This document shows positions 7,007 to 17,000 of a stretch of DNA of 44,358 nt, in pieces. The stretch's first letter is position 1. Each line of letters opens with the position of its first letter. The position numbers and the translations under genes were made by a program. Below the pieces are notes generated by a model. It was not told the DNA's origin, made no database searches, and saw only the letters and a list, made by a program, of their open reading frames with translations. Source of the stretch: Cryomorphaceae bacterium (lineage in GTDB: Bacteria; Bacteroidota; Bacteroidia; Flavobacteriales; Flavobacteriaceae); contig QOPV01000001.1 of NCBI GenBank assembly GCA_003331265.1, positions 1-44,358 on the forward strand. The letters run 5' to 3'.

Positions 7007-8809
7007 TTAAAAACAATATTGATTTTCTTCCTTTAACTTTTCAGCGATTTGATTTTTTAGTCCAATGATGTTTGGGAATTCATAATATTTTGTAAATCTT
7101 TTAAGCCCCATTAATAAACCTTTTTGTTCATCTCCAGATGAAAATGATATTATCACTTCTTTTCCTTTCGTTTGTATAATATCAACAGCTTTGTATAGAT
7201 ATAATTGTGTCATAGCAATTTGTTCTGATTGATTTTCCTTTCCAAACCTATTACAATTTTTTTCAGTTCTTAATAGAGCAGATTCAGACATGTATATTTC
7301 AATTAAAATATCCGAAACACCCATTAGCATCAGTTGATGTTCTTCTAACTTATCTCCAAACTTTTTTATTCCAGCACCTGCCAACATTAAAAACACTTTT
7401 TTGAGATTTTTTAAGATTAATTTTTCTTGGGCAAAAAGTTCAGTTAAGTCTGGAACATCAAAAGAAGGAATACCCATTAGCTCATCACTTACAGCTGTGG
7501 CTGGATTGATAAAATCAATGTGTCCTTTCATTGCTTTTTTAATCAACATTCCGACACTTAACATTCGGTTTATTTCATTTGTTCCCTCATAAATTCTTCC
7601 GATTCTACAATCTCTCCACGCTCCTTCCATTGGAGTATCTGCAGAAAACCCCATTCCACCAAATACTTGAATTCCATCATCAGCTATGTTTTGCATATCT
7701 TCACTAACTGCTACTTTTAAAATAGAACATTCAATTACATATTCTTCAACTCCTTTAAGTTCTGATTCTTGAAAACTATTTCCATTTTCATGTCTTATTT
7801 TTATTCGGTCTTCAATATTTTTTGCTGCTCTGTAGCAAGCTGATTCTCCAACGTAAGTATCAGTCGTCATATTGGCAATTTTTTCTTTAATAGCTTCAAA
7901 ATCTATAATTTTGGTTTTGAATTGAATCCTTTCATTAGCATACTGAATTGCATTTGTTGTTACTCTTTTTTGCGCATCTAGACATGCTACTGCTAATTTG
8001 ATTCTGCCAACATTTAAAGAATTCATAGCTATTTTAAATCCACTACCTCTTTTGGATAGCATATTTTCAACTGGAACTTTAGTTTCATTAAAAAAGACTT
8101 GTCTAGTTGAGGATGAATGAATTCCTAATTTTTTTTCTTCCTGACCCAATGTTATTCCGTTATTAGGTTCATGAGGAACTATAAATCCTGTTATATTTTT
8201 GTCATCTTCAATCCTAGCAAAAACAATGAATAATTTTGCAAAACCGGCATTTGATATCCACATTTTTTGACCCGTAATTTTATAATGTGAACCATCTTTT
8301 GAAATAACAGCTTTTGTTTTTCCGCTATTTGCATCAGACCCAGCAGATGGTTCGGTTAGACAATAAGATCCGAAGATTTCTCCACTTGCAAGCTTTGGAA
8401 CATATTTTTTATTTTGTTCTTCATTCCCATACAAAACTATCGGCATTGTTCCAATTCCTGTATGTGCTCCAAATGCTGTTGATAAAGAACCAGATGCACC
8501 AGAAATTGCTTCACAAACTAGCATAGTAGAAACAAAACCCATTCCCATTCCACCATATTTTTGAGGAACTGCGATACCTAAAAATCCTAGATCACCAGCT
8601 TTTTTCATAGTATCCTCAGTTAATTGGTAGTCTTTATTTTCAAATCTTTCTCTGTGAGGAACAACCTCTTTTTCAATAAAATCTTTAACGGCTTGTTTCA
8701 TCATCAATTGTTCTTCGCTAAAGTCTTCGGGTGTAAATATATCTTTTGAATTAGTTTCTTTGATAATAAACTCCCCGCCTCTTGTAATATTGTCTAATTT
8801 TATTTCCAT
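7007..8809 (-). CDS. fadE: Long-chain acyl-CoA dehydrogenase FadE
   Basis: 600 residues: the acyl-CoA dehydrogenase N-terminal helical, beta-barrel and C-terminal helical domains occupy about 30-430, followed by a C-terminal extension of about 170 residues as in VLCAD/ACAD9 and in B. subtilis FadE (594 residues). Motifs seen are the flavin-contacting YCLTEPSAGSDANS, WISNAGFA, and GRIYEGTNEINRML with the Glu that is the usual position of the catalytic base in this family region. It would carry out the first, FAD-dependent dehydrogenation of long-chain acyl-CoA, passing electrons to an electron-transfer flavoprotein not present here. It is the last gene of the five-gene MarR operon, 8 bases after fadA, giving the same fadN-fadA-fadE order as in B. 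subtilis. Confidence 0.93.
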   Translation of the reverse strand: MEIKLDNITRGGEFIIKETNSKDIFTPEDFSEEQLMMKQAVKDFIEKEVVPHRERFENKDYQLTEDTMKKAGDLGFLGIAVPQKYGGMGMGFVSTMLVCEAISGASGSLSTAFGAHTGIGTMPIVLYGNEEQNKKYVPKLASGEIFGSYCLTEPSAGSDANSGKTKAVISKDGSHYKITGQKMWISNAGFAKLFIVFARIEDDKNITGFIVPHEPNNGITLGQEEKKLGIHSSSTRQVFFNETKVPVENMLSKRGSGFKIAMNSLNVGRIKLAVACLDAQKRVTTNAIQYANERIQFKTKIIDFEAIKEKIANMTTDTYVGESACYRAAKNIEDRIKIRHENGNSFQESELKGVEEYVIECSILKVAVSEDMQNIADDGIQVFGGMGFSADTPMEGAWRDCRIGRIYEGTNEINRMLSVGMLIKKAMKGHIDFINPATAVSDELMGIPSFDVPDLTELFAQEKLILKNLKKVFLMLAGAGIKKFGDKLEEHQLMLMGVSDILIEIYMSESALLRTEKNCNRFGKENQSEQIAMTQLYLYKAVDIIQTKGKEVIISFSSGDEQKGLLMGLKRFTKYYEFPNIIGLKNQIAEKLKEENQYCF

Positions 8810-8817
8810 TATATAAA

Positions 8818-10002
8818 TTATTTTAAAAATTCAAAAATTCCCGCAGCTCCTTGACCTGCGCCAACACACATTGTAACCATTCCGTATTTAGATTTCCTAT
8901 CTCTCATTTCGCTAAACAATTGAACTGATAATTTAGCTCCCGAACAACCTAATGGGTGTCCAAGCGCTATAGCTCCACCGTTTACATTTATTATTTCTTG
9001 ATTTAAATCAAGCTCTCTAATTACCGCTAATGACTGAGAAGAAAAAGCTTCATTTAGTTCAATTAAATCAATATTATCAATTTTCATATCAGCTTGTTTC
9101 AAAACTTTTGGAATAGCTTTAACAGGTCCAATTCCCATTATTTTAGGAGGAACACCTGCAACAGCATAATTTACTAATCTAGCAATAGGTTCGATGTTTA
9201 ATTCTTTAACCATTTTCTCACTCATTATTAAAAGAAAAGCAGCTCCGTCGCTCATTTGAGATGAGTTACCTGCAGTTACACTTCCTTTCATTTTAAAAAC
9301 TGGCCTCAACTTATTTAATACCTTTAGATTAGTATCTTTTCTTGGTCCCTCATCCGTATCTACAACATATTCTCTTGAAGATTTCTTACCATGTTGGTCG
9401 ATGAAAGTTTCCTCAACTTTTATAGGAACTATTTGAGACTTAAACTTACCGTTGGAAATAGCATTTACAGCTTTTAGGTGAGAATTTAATGCAAATTCAT
9501 CTTGATCATCTCTACTTACTTTGTATTGATCTGCTACTTGCTCAGCTGTGAGTCCCATACCCCAATAATAATCTTCCTTGCCTTGTTTAGCAATTCCATA
9601 ATCAGGGACTGTTTTATAACCCCCCATGGGGATAAAACTCATGCTTTCAACACCTCCAGCAATTATACATTCTGCCATTCCAGATTTTATTTTAGCGGAA
9701 GCCATTGCTATGGTTTCAAGTCCTGATGCACAGTATCTGTTGACAGTAACACCTGGAACATCTTCAACTTTTAAACCCATTAAAGAAATTACTCTGGCGA
9801 TATTTAATCCTTGCTCAGCCTCAGGTGTGGCATTACCAACTATAACATCATCAATTTTAGTTTTGTCAAGATTCGGAACTTCACTTATCATATGATTTAT
9901 TGTTTCTGATGCAAGTTCATCAGGTCTTTTAAATCTAAATAAGCCTTTTGGAGCTTTTCCAACAGCTGTTCTGTAGGCTTTAACTATATATGCTTCTTTC
10001 AT
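8818..10002 (-). CDS. fadA: 3-ketoacyl-CoA thiolase (acetyl-CoA acyltransferase)
   Basis: 394 residues, the full length of a thiolase. The nucleophile is C91 in NRYCASGLE, followed by the GGVESMS motif; the His is H349 in [15 protein letters not shown] and the second Cys is C379 in [12 protein letters not shown]. These three residues complete the active site. It cleaves 3-ketoacyl-CoA with CoA to give acetyl-CoA and a shortened acyl-CoA, the last step of each beta-oxidation round. It begins 3 bases after the fadN stop, so translation is probably coupled, and it should form the complex with FadN that supplies its substrate. A biosynthetic acetoacetyl-CoA thiolase is less likely in this operon. 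Confidence 0.95.
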   Translation of the reverse strand: MKEAYIVKAYRTAVGKAPKGLFRFKRPDELASETINHMISEVPNLDKTKIDDVIVGNATPEAEQGLNIARVISLMGLKVEDVPGVTVNRYCASGLETIAMASAKIKSGMAECIIAGGVESMSFIPMGGYKTVPDYGIAKQGKEDYYWGMGLTAEQVADQYKVSRDDQDEFALNSHLKAVNAISNGKFKSQIVPIKVEETFIDQHGKKSSREYVVDTDEGPRKDTNLKVLNKLRPVFKMKGSVTAGNSSQMSDGAAFLLIMSEKMVKELNIEPIARLVNYAVAGVPPKIMGIGPVKAIPKVLKQADMKIDNIDLIELNEAFSSQSLAVIRELDLNQEIINVNGGAIALGHPLGCSGAKLSVQLFSEMRDRKSKYGMVTMCVGAGQGAAGIFEFLK

Positions 10003-10005
10003 AAT

Positions 10006-12411
10006 TTAATTTCTTAGAGGTTTTCCTGTTTTTAATATATGTTGAATTCTTTCTAATGTTTTTCTTTCACCGCATAATGAAAGAAATGCTTCTCTCTCTA
10101 AATCAAGTAGGTATTGTTCACTAACCATAGTAGATTCAGACAAATCACCTCCAGCCATTACATAAGCTAGCTTATTTGCAATTTTTTGATCATGCTCAGA
10201 AATGTATTTTCCAGCTTTCATGGAATTTGTACCTACTAAAAACATTCCTAACGCTTGCTTTCCTAAAACTTTTATGTTTTTTTCTCTTAACGGAGGCAAA
10301 TATCCAGAATCTGATAATAGAATAGCATGTTTTTTAGCAATAGAAATTTGGTGATTTTTATTCATAATCACCGAATCTTTATTAAAATTAAGAACTCCTA
10401 AATCATATGCTTCGCATGCAGATGTTGAGGTTTTAGCCATACCAATGTTCAAGAAATATTCTTGAAGAACATTTACTTCAACATCATTTTTACTAAATTT
10501 TTCTGATGCTCTTAAAGTCATTTCTTTGCAACCTCCACCTCCGGGAATAAGACCAGCGCCAACTTCAACAAGTCCCATATAAGTTTCAGCATAAACAACA
10601 GATTTATCGCAATGCATTGTCAATTCACACCCCCCACCTAAAGTTAATCCATGTGGGGCAGCTATTGTTGGAATATTACTGTATCTGAGTTTCATCATAC
10701 TATCCTGAAAAAACTTGATAGCAAGATTAATTTCGTCATATTCTTGTTCGGCAGCGGCCATAAAAATAGCACCTAAATTTGCACCTGCTGAAAAATGTGA
10801 ACCTTCATTACCAATTACCATTCCCTTATAGTTCTTTTCAGCTAAGTCAACCGCTTTGTTTATACCCATTAAAACTCCTTGTCCAAGGGTGTTCATTTTA
10901 GTTCTAAATTCTAAATTTATTATCTCATCTCCTAAATCTTTAATAACAGAATCAGAATTTTCCCAAACAATTGAGCTTTTATTTAAATTATTGAGAATAA
11001 TTAAAGAATCTTGACCTGGTACCACAACAAAAGTTTTAGATTTAAAGTCATAGTAATTGACTTTACCATTTTCTATATTGTAGAAGTTATTTATATTGTT
11101 GTTTAACATTTCAGAAATCCATGGAGCAGCTTTGTGTCCCAAAGCTTCCATTATTTCAACACCTTTTTTAATACCAATTGAATCCCAAATTTGAAAGGGT
11201 CCATTTTTCCATCCAAAACCTGCTCTAAGTGCATCGTCTATTCTGTAAAGCTCATCTGAAATTTCAGGAATTCTATTTTGAATATAAGAAAACATGGTTC
11301 CAAAATTGAATCTATAAAATTCGCTAGCTTTATCTGTGCCTTCGATTAAAACTGGAAATCTATCAAGTACATTAGTGATCTTTCTGGCTTTGCTGATAGT
11401 TTCGAAAGAAACTTTTTTTAAAGGAGAATACTCAAGAGTTTTTAAATCTAACGACAATATTGTTGATTTTCCTTTATCATCTTTGATTCTTTTATAAAAT
11501 CCACCATCAGTTTTTGAGCCTAACCAATTTTTTTCTAGCATTTTATATATATATTCAGGTAATTTAAATGTTTCCCTAAATTCATCATTAGGACAATTAT
11601 CATAGATACCAGTAGCTACATTTACAGTCGTGTCTAAACCAACAATATCACTAGTTCTGAATGTTGCTGATTTTGGACTTCCAATTATGGGTCCAGTTAA
11701 TTTATCTATTTCTTCAATACTTAAATTTAATTTTTCAACATTGTTTAAAATATTTACCATTCCAAACGTACCAATTCTATTTCCAATAAATCCAGGTGTA
11801 TCTTTAGCTAATACGGAATCTTTCCCTAAAAATCTTTCCCCAAAATCATTTAAAAAATCAATAATATTTGGATCACAGTCTGGACCAGGAATGATTTCAA
11901 ATAACTTTAAATATCTTGGTGGATTAAAAAAATGAGTTACAGCAAAATTCTTTCTAAAATCCTCAGATCTGCCTTCGTTCATTTGTTTGATTGGGATTCC
12001 TGAGGTGTTTGAAGTGATAAGTGTTCCAGGAGATCTAAATTTTTCAATTTGTTCAAATACGATTTGTTTAATGTTTAATTTTTCTGTCACAACCTCAATA
12101 ATCCAATCTACATTACTTATTTTTTTTAAATCATCCGTTAAATTTCCTAACTCAACTCTTTTTGAGAAGTTTTTATGATATAAAGGCGCAGGTTTTGATT
12201 TAATACATCTTTGAAACATTTCATTAACAATTCTATTTTTAACTTTTTTATCCTCTAAAGACAATCCTAGTTTTTCTTCATTTTCATTTAGCTTGGTAGG
12301 GGATATGTCAAGTAGAAGAACTTCAACACCTATGTTAGCAAAATGACATGCAATTCCAGATCCCATTACTCCAGAACCAATTACTGCAACTTTATTTATT
12401 TTTCTGTTCAT
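10006..12411 (-). CDS. fadN: 3-hydroxyacyl-CoA dehydrogenase / enoyl-CoA hydratase fusion (FadN type)
   Basis: 801 residues. The 3-hydroxyacyl-CoA dehydrogenase half comes first: the NAD-binding GSGVMGSG at 13-20, the SNTSGI and HFFNPP motifs and the C-terminal HAD domains to about 450. The enoyl-CoA hydratase (crotonase) half follows, with EGSHFSAGANL and GLTLGGGCELTMHCD, EVGAGLIPGGGG near 540-670. This order is that of B. subtilis FadN and the reverse of E. coli FadB/FadJ. It catalyses the hydration and NAD-linked oxidation steps of beta-oxidation. It sits between the short-chain acyl-CoA dehydrogenase (17 bases upstream) and fadA (3 bases downstream). Open frames on the opposite strand within it are codon-bias shadows. 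Confidence 0.95.
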   Translation of the reverse strand: MNRKINKVAVIGSGVMGSGIACHFANIGVEVLLLDISPTKLNENEEKLGLSLEDKKVKNRIVNEMFQRCIKSKPAPLYHKNFSKRVELGNLTDDLKKISNVDWIIEVVTEKLNIKQIVFEQIEKFRSPGTLITSNTSGIPIKQMNEGRSEDFRKNFAVTHFFNPPRYLKLFEIIPGPDCDPNIIDFLNDFGERFLGKDSVLAKDTPGFIGNRIGTFGMVNILNNVEKLNLSIEEIDKLTGPIIGSPKSATFRTSDIVGLDTTVNVATGIYDNCPNDEFRETFKLPEYIYKMLEKNWLGSKTDGGFYKRIKDDKGKSTILSLDLKTLEYSPLKKVSFETISKARKITNVLDRFPVLIEGTDKASEFYRFNFGTMFSYIQNRIPEISDELYRIDDALRAGFGWKNGPFQIWDSIGIKKGVEIMEALGHKAAPWISEMLNNNINNFYNIENGKVNYYDFKSKTFVVVPGQDSLIILNNLNKSSIVWENSDSVIKDLGDEIINLEFRTKMNTLGQGVLMGINKAVDLAEKNYKGMVIGNEGSHFSAGANLGAIFMAAAEQEYDEINLAIKFFQDSMMKLRYSNIPTIAAPHGLTLGGGCELTMHCDKSVVYAETYMGLVEVGAGLIPGGGGCKEMTLRASEKFSKNDVEVNVLQEYFLNIGMAKTSTSACEAYDLGVLNFNKDSVIMNKNHQISIAKKHAILLSDSGYLPPLREKNIKVLGKQALGMFLVGTNSMKAGKYISEHDQKIANKLAYVMAGGDLSESTMVSEQYLLDLEREAFLSLCGERKTLERIQHILKTGKPLRN

Positions 12412-12428
12412 TTTTTATTTTTTTCATA

Positions 12429-13568
12429 TTATTTTAATAAACTTCTAGCTATAATTATTTTTTGAATTTCTGAAGTTCCCTCATATATTTGAGTAATTTT
12501 AGCATCTCTCATTAATCTTTCTACATGATATTCTTTGACAAATCCATATCCACCATGTATTTGAACAGCTTCAACAGTATGTTTCATCGCAATTTCAGAG
12601 GAAAATAGTTTAGCCATTGAGCTAGATAATCCATATGGTTTATTATTGTCTTTTTCATATGCACTTTTATAGATTAATAATCTTGCAGCTTCAATATCAG
12701 TTGCCATATCTGCTAGTTTGAAAGAAATTGCTTGATGCTGACTAATCGACTTGCCAAAAGTTTTTCTTAATTTGGAATATTCTAAGGAGAGCTCGTATGC
12801 TCCTTCGCAAATTCCTAAAGCTTGAGATGCTATTCCAATTCGACCACCCTCAAGAGTTTTCATTGCATATTTAAATCCAAATCCCTCTGGACCTAAACGA
12901 TTTTCTTTAGGCACTAAAACATCTTGAAACATTACTGATACTGTATCAGATGATCTGATACCTAATTTATCTTCTTTAATTCCAGTAGTTAATCCTTTTG
13001 ACTCAGCATCAACAATGAAAGCATTAATTCCTTTGTATCCTTTTTCTGGATTTGTTTGAGCAATTACTACATAAAGGCTCGCTTTTTCACCATTGGTAAT
13101 CCAGTTCTTTGTACCATTAATTAAATAGTAATCTCCTTTTTTTTTAGCAATAGTTTTTTGTTGTGTGGCATCAGAACCTGATTCTGGTTCAGAAAGACAG
13201 AACGCTCCAATTTTATCTCCGGAAGCTAATGGTCTTAAATATTTATTTTTTTGATTTTCAGTACCATATTCTTCAATACCCCAACACGCTAAAGAGTTAT
13301 GAGCCGAAAGAATTACAGAACACGAATTATCAATTTTAGAAATTTCTTCAACTGCTAGTAAGTATGAAATTGTATCCATTCCACCTCCACCATATTTTTC
13401 AGAAACAGTCATTCCTAAAAAACCTAATTCTGACATTCTTTTTACTCCTTGGTAAGGATATGCAGAATTCGAATCACGATCAACGACCCCAGATTTTAAC
13501 TCGTTTTGAGCAAAATCTCGGGCCGCTTTCTGTATTAGCAGATGTTCTTCGCTTAATTCAAAATTCAT
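12429..13568 (-). CDS. Short/medium-chain acyl-CoA dehydrogenase
   Basis: 379 residues, the standard length of the short-chain acyl-CoA dehydrogenase group. Visible are the flavin motif AFCLSEPESGSDA, WITNGEKA, the GGRIGIASQALG helix, and IHGGYGFVKEYHVERLMRDAKITQIYEGTSEIQ with the Glu that is the usual catalytic base in butyryl-CoA dehydrogenases. It would oxidise shorter acyl-CoA intermediates left by FadE, so the operon carries two dehydrogenases of different chain range. It begins 4 bases after the marR stop. A branched-chain (isovaleryl or 2-methylbutyryl) substrate cannot be ruled out from sequence. Electron acceptor genes are elsewhere. Confidence 0.92.
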   Translation of the reverse strand: MNFELSEEHLLIQKAARDFAQNELKSGVVDRDSNSAYPYQGVKRMSELGFLGMTVSEKYGGGGMDTISYLLAVEEISKIDNSCSVILSAHNSLACWGIEEYGTENQKNKYLRPLASGDKIGAFCLSEPESGSDATQQKTIAKKKGDYYLINGTKNWITNGEKASLYVVIAQTNPEKGYKGINAFIVDAESKGLTTGIKEDKLGIRSSDTVSVMFQDVLVPKENRLGPEGFGFKYAMKTLEGGRIGIASQALGICEGAYELSLEYSKLRKTFGKSISQHQAISFKLADMATDIEAARLLIYKSAYEKDNNKPYGLSSSMAKLFSSEIAMKHTVEAVQIHGGYGFVKEYHVERLMRDAKITQIYEGTSEIQKIIIARSLLK

Positions 13569-13572
13569 TTTA

Positions 13573-14010
13573 TCAAAAATTAAATATTTTATTTTTTTTA
13601 ATTAGATCATTTATTTTTTCGATTACTAAATGAAAATCATTGATTGCCTCAATACCTACTTCATTTTCAATAGCTAGATTAAACTTTTTAACAGCAATTT
13701 TTGAAGCATCTCTATTAATTTTACCCAGCTCAGTCAAATAAATTAAAACACCTCTTCCATCACTTGGATTAGGTTTTCTGAGAATCAATTGTTTTTCTTC
13801 CATTGATTTTAGAGTTCGAGATAGACTAGTAGCCTCCATACCCATTTTAGGACCTAATGATGTTGATGGAGTTCCTTTTTTAGGATCAATACTCAGAAGA
13901 GCAAAACCAACAGCCATAGTTGAGTTATACTTAGCAGCTTCTTCACTATACATTTTCGCTATACTTTGCCATGTAGACCTCAAAACGTGATCGATAGTTT
14001 TTTTTTGCAT
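13573..14010 (-). CDS. MarR-family regulator of the beta-oxidation operon
   Basis: 145 residues with a MarR-type winged helix-turn-helix: helices about 5-60, recognition helix near MGMEATSLSRTLKSMEEKQLI (about 76-97) and the wing with RKPNPSDGRGVLIYLTELG (about 98-116), then a dimerisation helix. The DGRGxxxxLT wing signature is diagnostic. It is the first gene of the operon that continues with two acyl-CoA dehydrogenases, FadN and FadA, so it most likely controls fatty-acid degradation and itself, probably responding to acyl-CoA. A 24-base palindrome lies 29 bases upstream of its start, over the promoter, and is the likely binding site. The residue assignments of the ligand pocket cannot be made by eye. 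Confidence 0.9.
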   Translation of the reverse strand: MQKKTIDHVLRSTWQSIAKMYSEEAAKYNSTMAVGFALLSIDPKKGTPSTSLGPKMGMEATSLSRTLKSMEEKQLILRKPNPSDGRGVLIYLTELGKINRDASKIAVKKFNLAIENEVGIEAINDFHLVIEKINDLIKKNKIFNF

Positions 14011-14026
14011 TTAAAAATATTATATC

Positions 14027-14034
14027 CAAATGTA
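14027..14034 (-). promoter_or_regulatory. -7 box TACATTTG of the beta-oxidation operon
   Basis: Read on the minus strand this is TACATTTG, an exact TAnnTTTG match, ending 16 bases before the marR ATG. The place where the -33 element should be falls in the centre of the adjacent palindrome, and no perfect TTG is present there. Confidence 0.5.
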
Positions 14035-14039
14035 AATAA

Positions 14040-14063
14040 ATTTACTATGCGCGCACAGTAAAT
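14040..14063. promoter_or_regulatory. 24-base palindrome, probable MarR operator
   Basis: The halves ATTTACTATGCG and CGCACAGTAAAT are inverted repeats with one mismatch in 12. The GCGCGC centre stands out in very AT-rich DNA. It lies 5 bases upstream of the -7 box and covers the -33 region, so a dimer bound here would block RNA polymerase. Size and position fit MarR-type operators; which protein binds is inferred. Confidence 0.6.
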
Positions 14064-14075
14064 AGTTAAATTTTT

Positions 14076-17000
14076 TTAACTATTTTTTTCTAACCAGGTT
14101 TTAGCATTTTCAAAGGCCATGATCCAAGGAGAAACTTCGTCTTTTCTATTTTTAGGGTAAAAAGGCCAGTTCCATTGAAAAGTAGACCTTTCTAAATGTG
14201 GCATCATTGCAATATGTCTTCCATCTTCATTACTTAAAATAGCAGTATTGTAATTTGATCCATTTGGGTTTGCTGGGTATTTTTCATAACCATATTTTCC
14301 TACAATTTTGTACTTATTTTCTGAATATGGTAATATAAATTTACCTTCACCATGTGCCGACCAGATTCCTAATTTAGATCCTGAAAGATTTTCAAACATA
14401 ATTGAATGATTTTTTTGAATTTCTATAGTTGTGAATATACATTCAAATTTTTTTGAGTCGTTATGTGTCATATAAGGTTTTTCTTTATGTTCTGTATGTA
14501 AAAGTCCTAGTTCAATAAAAAGTTGACATCCATTACAAACCCCTAAAGAAAGAGTATTTTTTCTCCTGTAAAAATTCATTAAACTTTTTTTTGCTTTTTC
14601 ATTGTATAAAAATGATCCAGCCCAACCTTTAGCAGAACCTAATACATCGGAATTAGAAAATCCGCCCACTGCTATTATAAAATTAATTTCCTCCAGATTT
14701 TCTCTTCCTGAAATAAGATCAGTCATATGAACATCTTTAACATCAAATCCAGCTAAATCTAGTGCATATGCCATTTCTCTTTCAGAATTACTCCCTTTTT
14801 CTCTTATAACTGCAGCTTTTACTCGCTTATTATTTACCTTCTTTAGTGTTCCATTAAATTTTTTAGGAAAATGATATATTAATGGTTGGTTTTTAAAATT
14901 TTCAAATCTTTCTTTAGCTTTAATTTTGCCACTTTGATAAACATCCAGTAAATACGAAGTTTTATACCATATATCTCTGTACTTATCAATTTCAAATTTA
15001 TTTGATTTAGATCGGTGAAAAACATTTAAAACTCCACTGCTATTAACCTTTCCGATTTTCTGGTTTCTCTCAAACTCTTTTTCAACACTTGGGTTTGCTT
15101 GAAAAACGATTCCTAAATTTTCACTAAAAAATATTTTTATAAGATCAATTTCATCTGCAAAGGACAAATCTATTTTTGCTCCAATTTTTTTGTTTGGAAA
15201 GCACATCTCCAACAAAGTTGTAATTAAGCCACCTGAACTAATATCATGTCCAGAGCTAATAAGGTCTTTCTTAATAAGCTCTTGAAAAATATTGAATGTT
15301 TTTATAAAGTATTTTGAGTCGCAGACATCAATAGTTTTTGACCCAACTTTGCCCAGGGTTTGTGCGAATGCTGATCCTCCGAGTAACTTATTTGTATTAG
15401 AAAGATCGACATAATAAATGGGATCTTCATTATTCAATAGTCCTGGTTCTACTATTTTATTAATATTACTACAATTAGCAGCTGCTGAAATAATGACAGT
15501 TCCAGGCGAAATAACTTCCTTGTCTTTATATTTCTGTTTCATGGAAAGAGAATCTTTCCCTGTAGGGATATTTATTCCTAAATCTATAGCAAAGGATGAG
15601 CATGCTTCAACAGCCTTATAAAGTCTAGCGTCCTCTCCAGGATTTTTACAAGGCCACATCCAATTAGCAGAAAGTGTAACAGATTTTAAACCTTTTTCTA
15701 AGGGAGCCCAAATAATGTTTGTTAAAGCTTTACCAATTGCATTTCTAGACCCAGCAGCAGGGTCAATTAATGCAACTATAGGCGAGTGTCCAATTGATGT
15801 AGCTACACCCTTGAGGCCCAAGTAATCTAAAGCCACAACGCCACAGTTATTTAAAGGAAGTTGTAAAGAACCAGTACATTGTTGTTTTGCTACTTTACCT
15901 GTAACGCAGCGATCCACTTTATTAGTCAACCAATCTTTGCAAGCTACAGACTCCATACTTAAAACATTAGTTAAATGCATGCTAATCTGTGAGGAGTCGT
16001 AATTAAGTTTTGAAAAATTTATTTCTTTAGAATAATCTTTCATTATTGTCTGTGGAGAATTTCCAAAAAAATCAGAAAGAGAAAGGTTTATAGGATATTT
16101 ATTTGAAGAGCTAGAGTGAACTATAAATTTTTTATCTTTTTTAACTTTTCCGACTTTATAACATGGGGCTTTTTCTCTATCAGCAATTTTTTTTAAAATA
16201 TCATAATCTTTTTCAGAAATTATTAGTCCCATTCTTTCCTGTGATTCATTTCCTATTATTTCTTTAAAAGAGAGTGTTTTATCTCCAACAGGAAGATTAT
16301 CTAAATCTATTATTCCACCAGTTTCCTCTACCAACTCTGAAAGACAATTTAAGTGACCTCCAGCACCATGATCATGAATGGAAATAATAGGATTTGTTTC
16401 TGCTTCAACAAATCCACGAATTGCATTAGCGACTCTTTTTTGCATTTCAGGATTAGATCTTTGTACTGCATTAAGCTCAATACCAGAATTATATTTTCCC
16501 GTTTCAGTTGATGAAACTGCAGCTCCTCCCATCCCAATTCTATAATTATCTCCTCCTAAAATCACAATAATATCATTTTCATTTGGAATATCTTTTAAGC
16601 TTTGATTTTTCTTTCCAAAACCGACTCCTCCTGCTAACATAATCACTTTATCAAAACCAAGAGACACATTGTCATTGTTGTGTTCAAATGTAAATACTGA
16701 TCCAGAAATTAAAGGCTGACCAAACTTATTTCCAAAATCAGAAGCCCCGTTGGATGCTTTTATTAAAATATCAAGTGGGGTTTGATAAAGCCATTTTCTT
16801 TCATTATTAACCCAAGATCTTTTCGAATTAGTTCTGGGATATGCAGTCATGTAAACAGCTGTACCTGCAAGAGGAAGGGAGCCTTTCCCACCAGCTAATC
16901 TATCTCTAATTTCACCTCCAGAACCAGTTGCAGCTCCATTAAAAGGTTCAACTGTAGTAGGAAAGTTATGTGTTTCTGCTTTAAGTGATATTACAGAATC

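Noticed and set aside
9502-9895. Two overlapping antisense open frames inside fadA
   Set aside because: Both are shadows of the thiolase gene, whose active-site motifs cover this stretch.
11630-11935. Antisense open frame of about 100 codons inside fadN
   Set aside because: Its composition mirrors the codon bias of the strong gene on the other strand, it has no recognisable domain and no start context.
14063-14084. A/T-rich inverted repeat at the purL stop as a strong terminator
   Set aside because: The 9-base arms ATAGTTAAA and TTTAACTAT contain only one G-C pair and no T-run follows on the minus strand, so it is not scored as a separate terminator.
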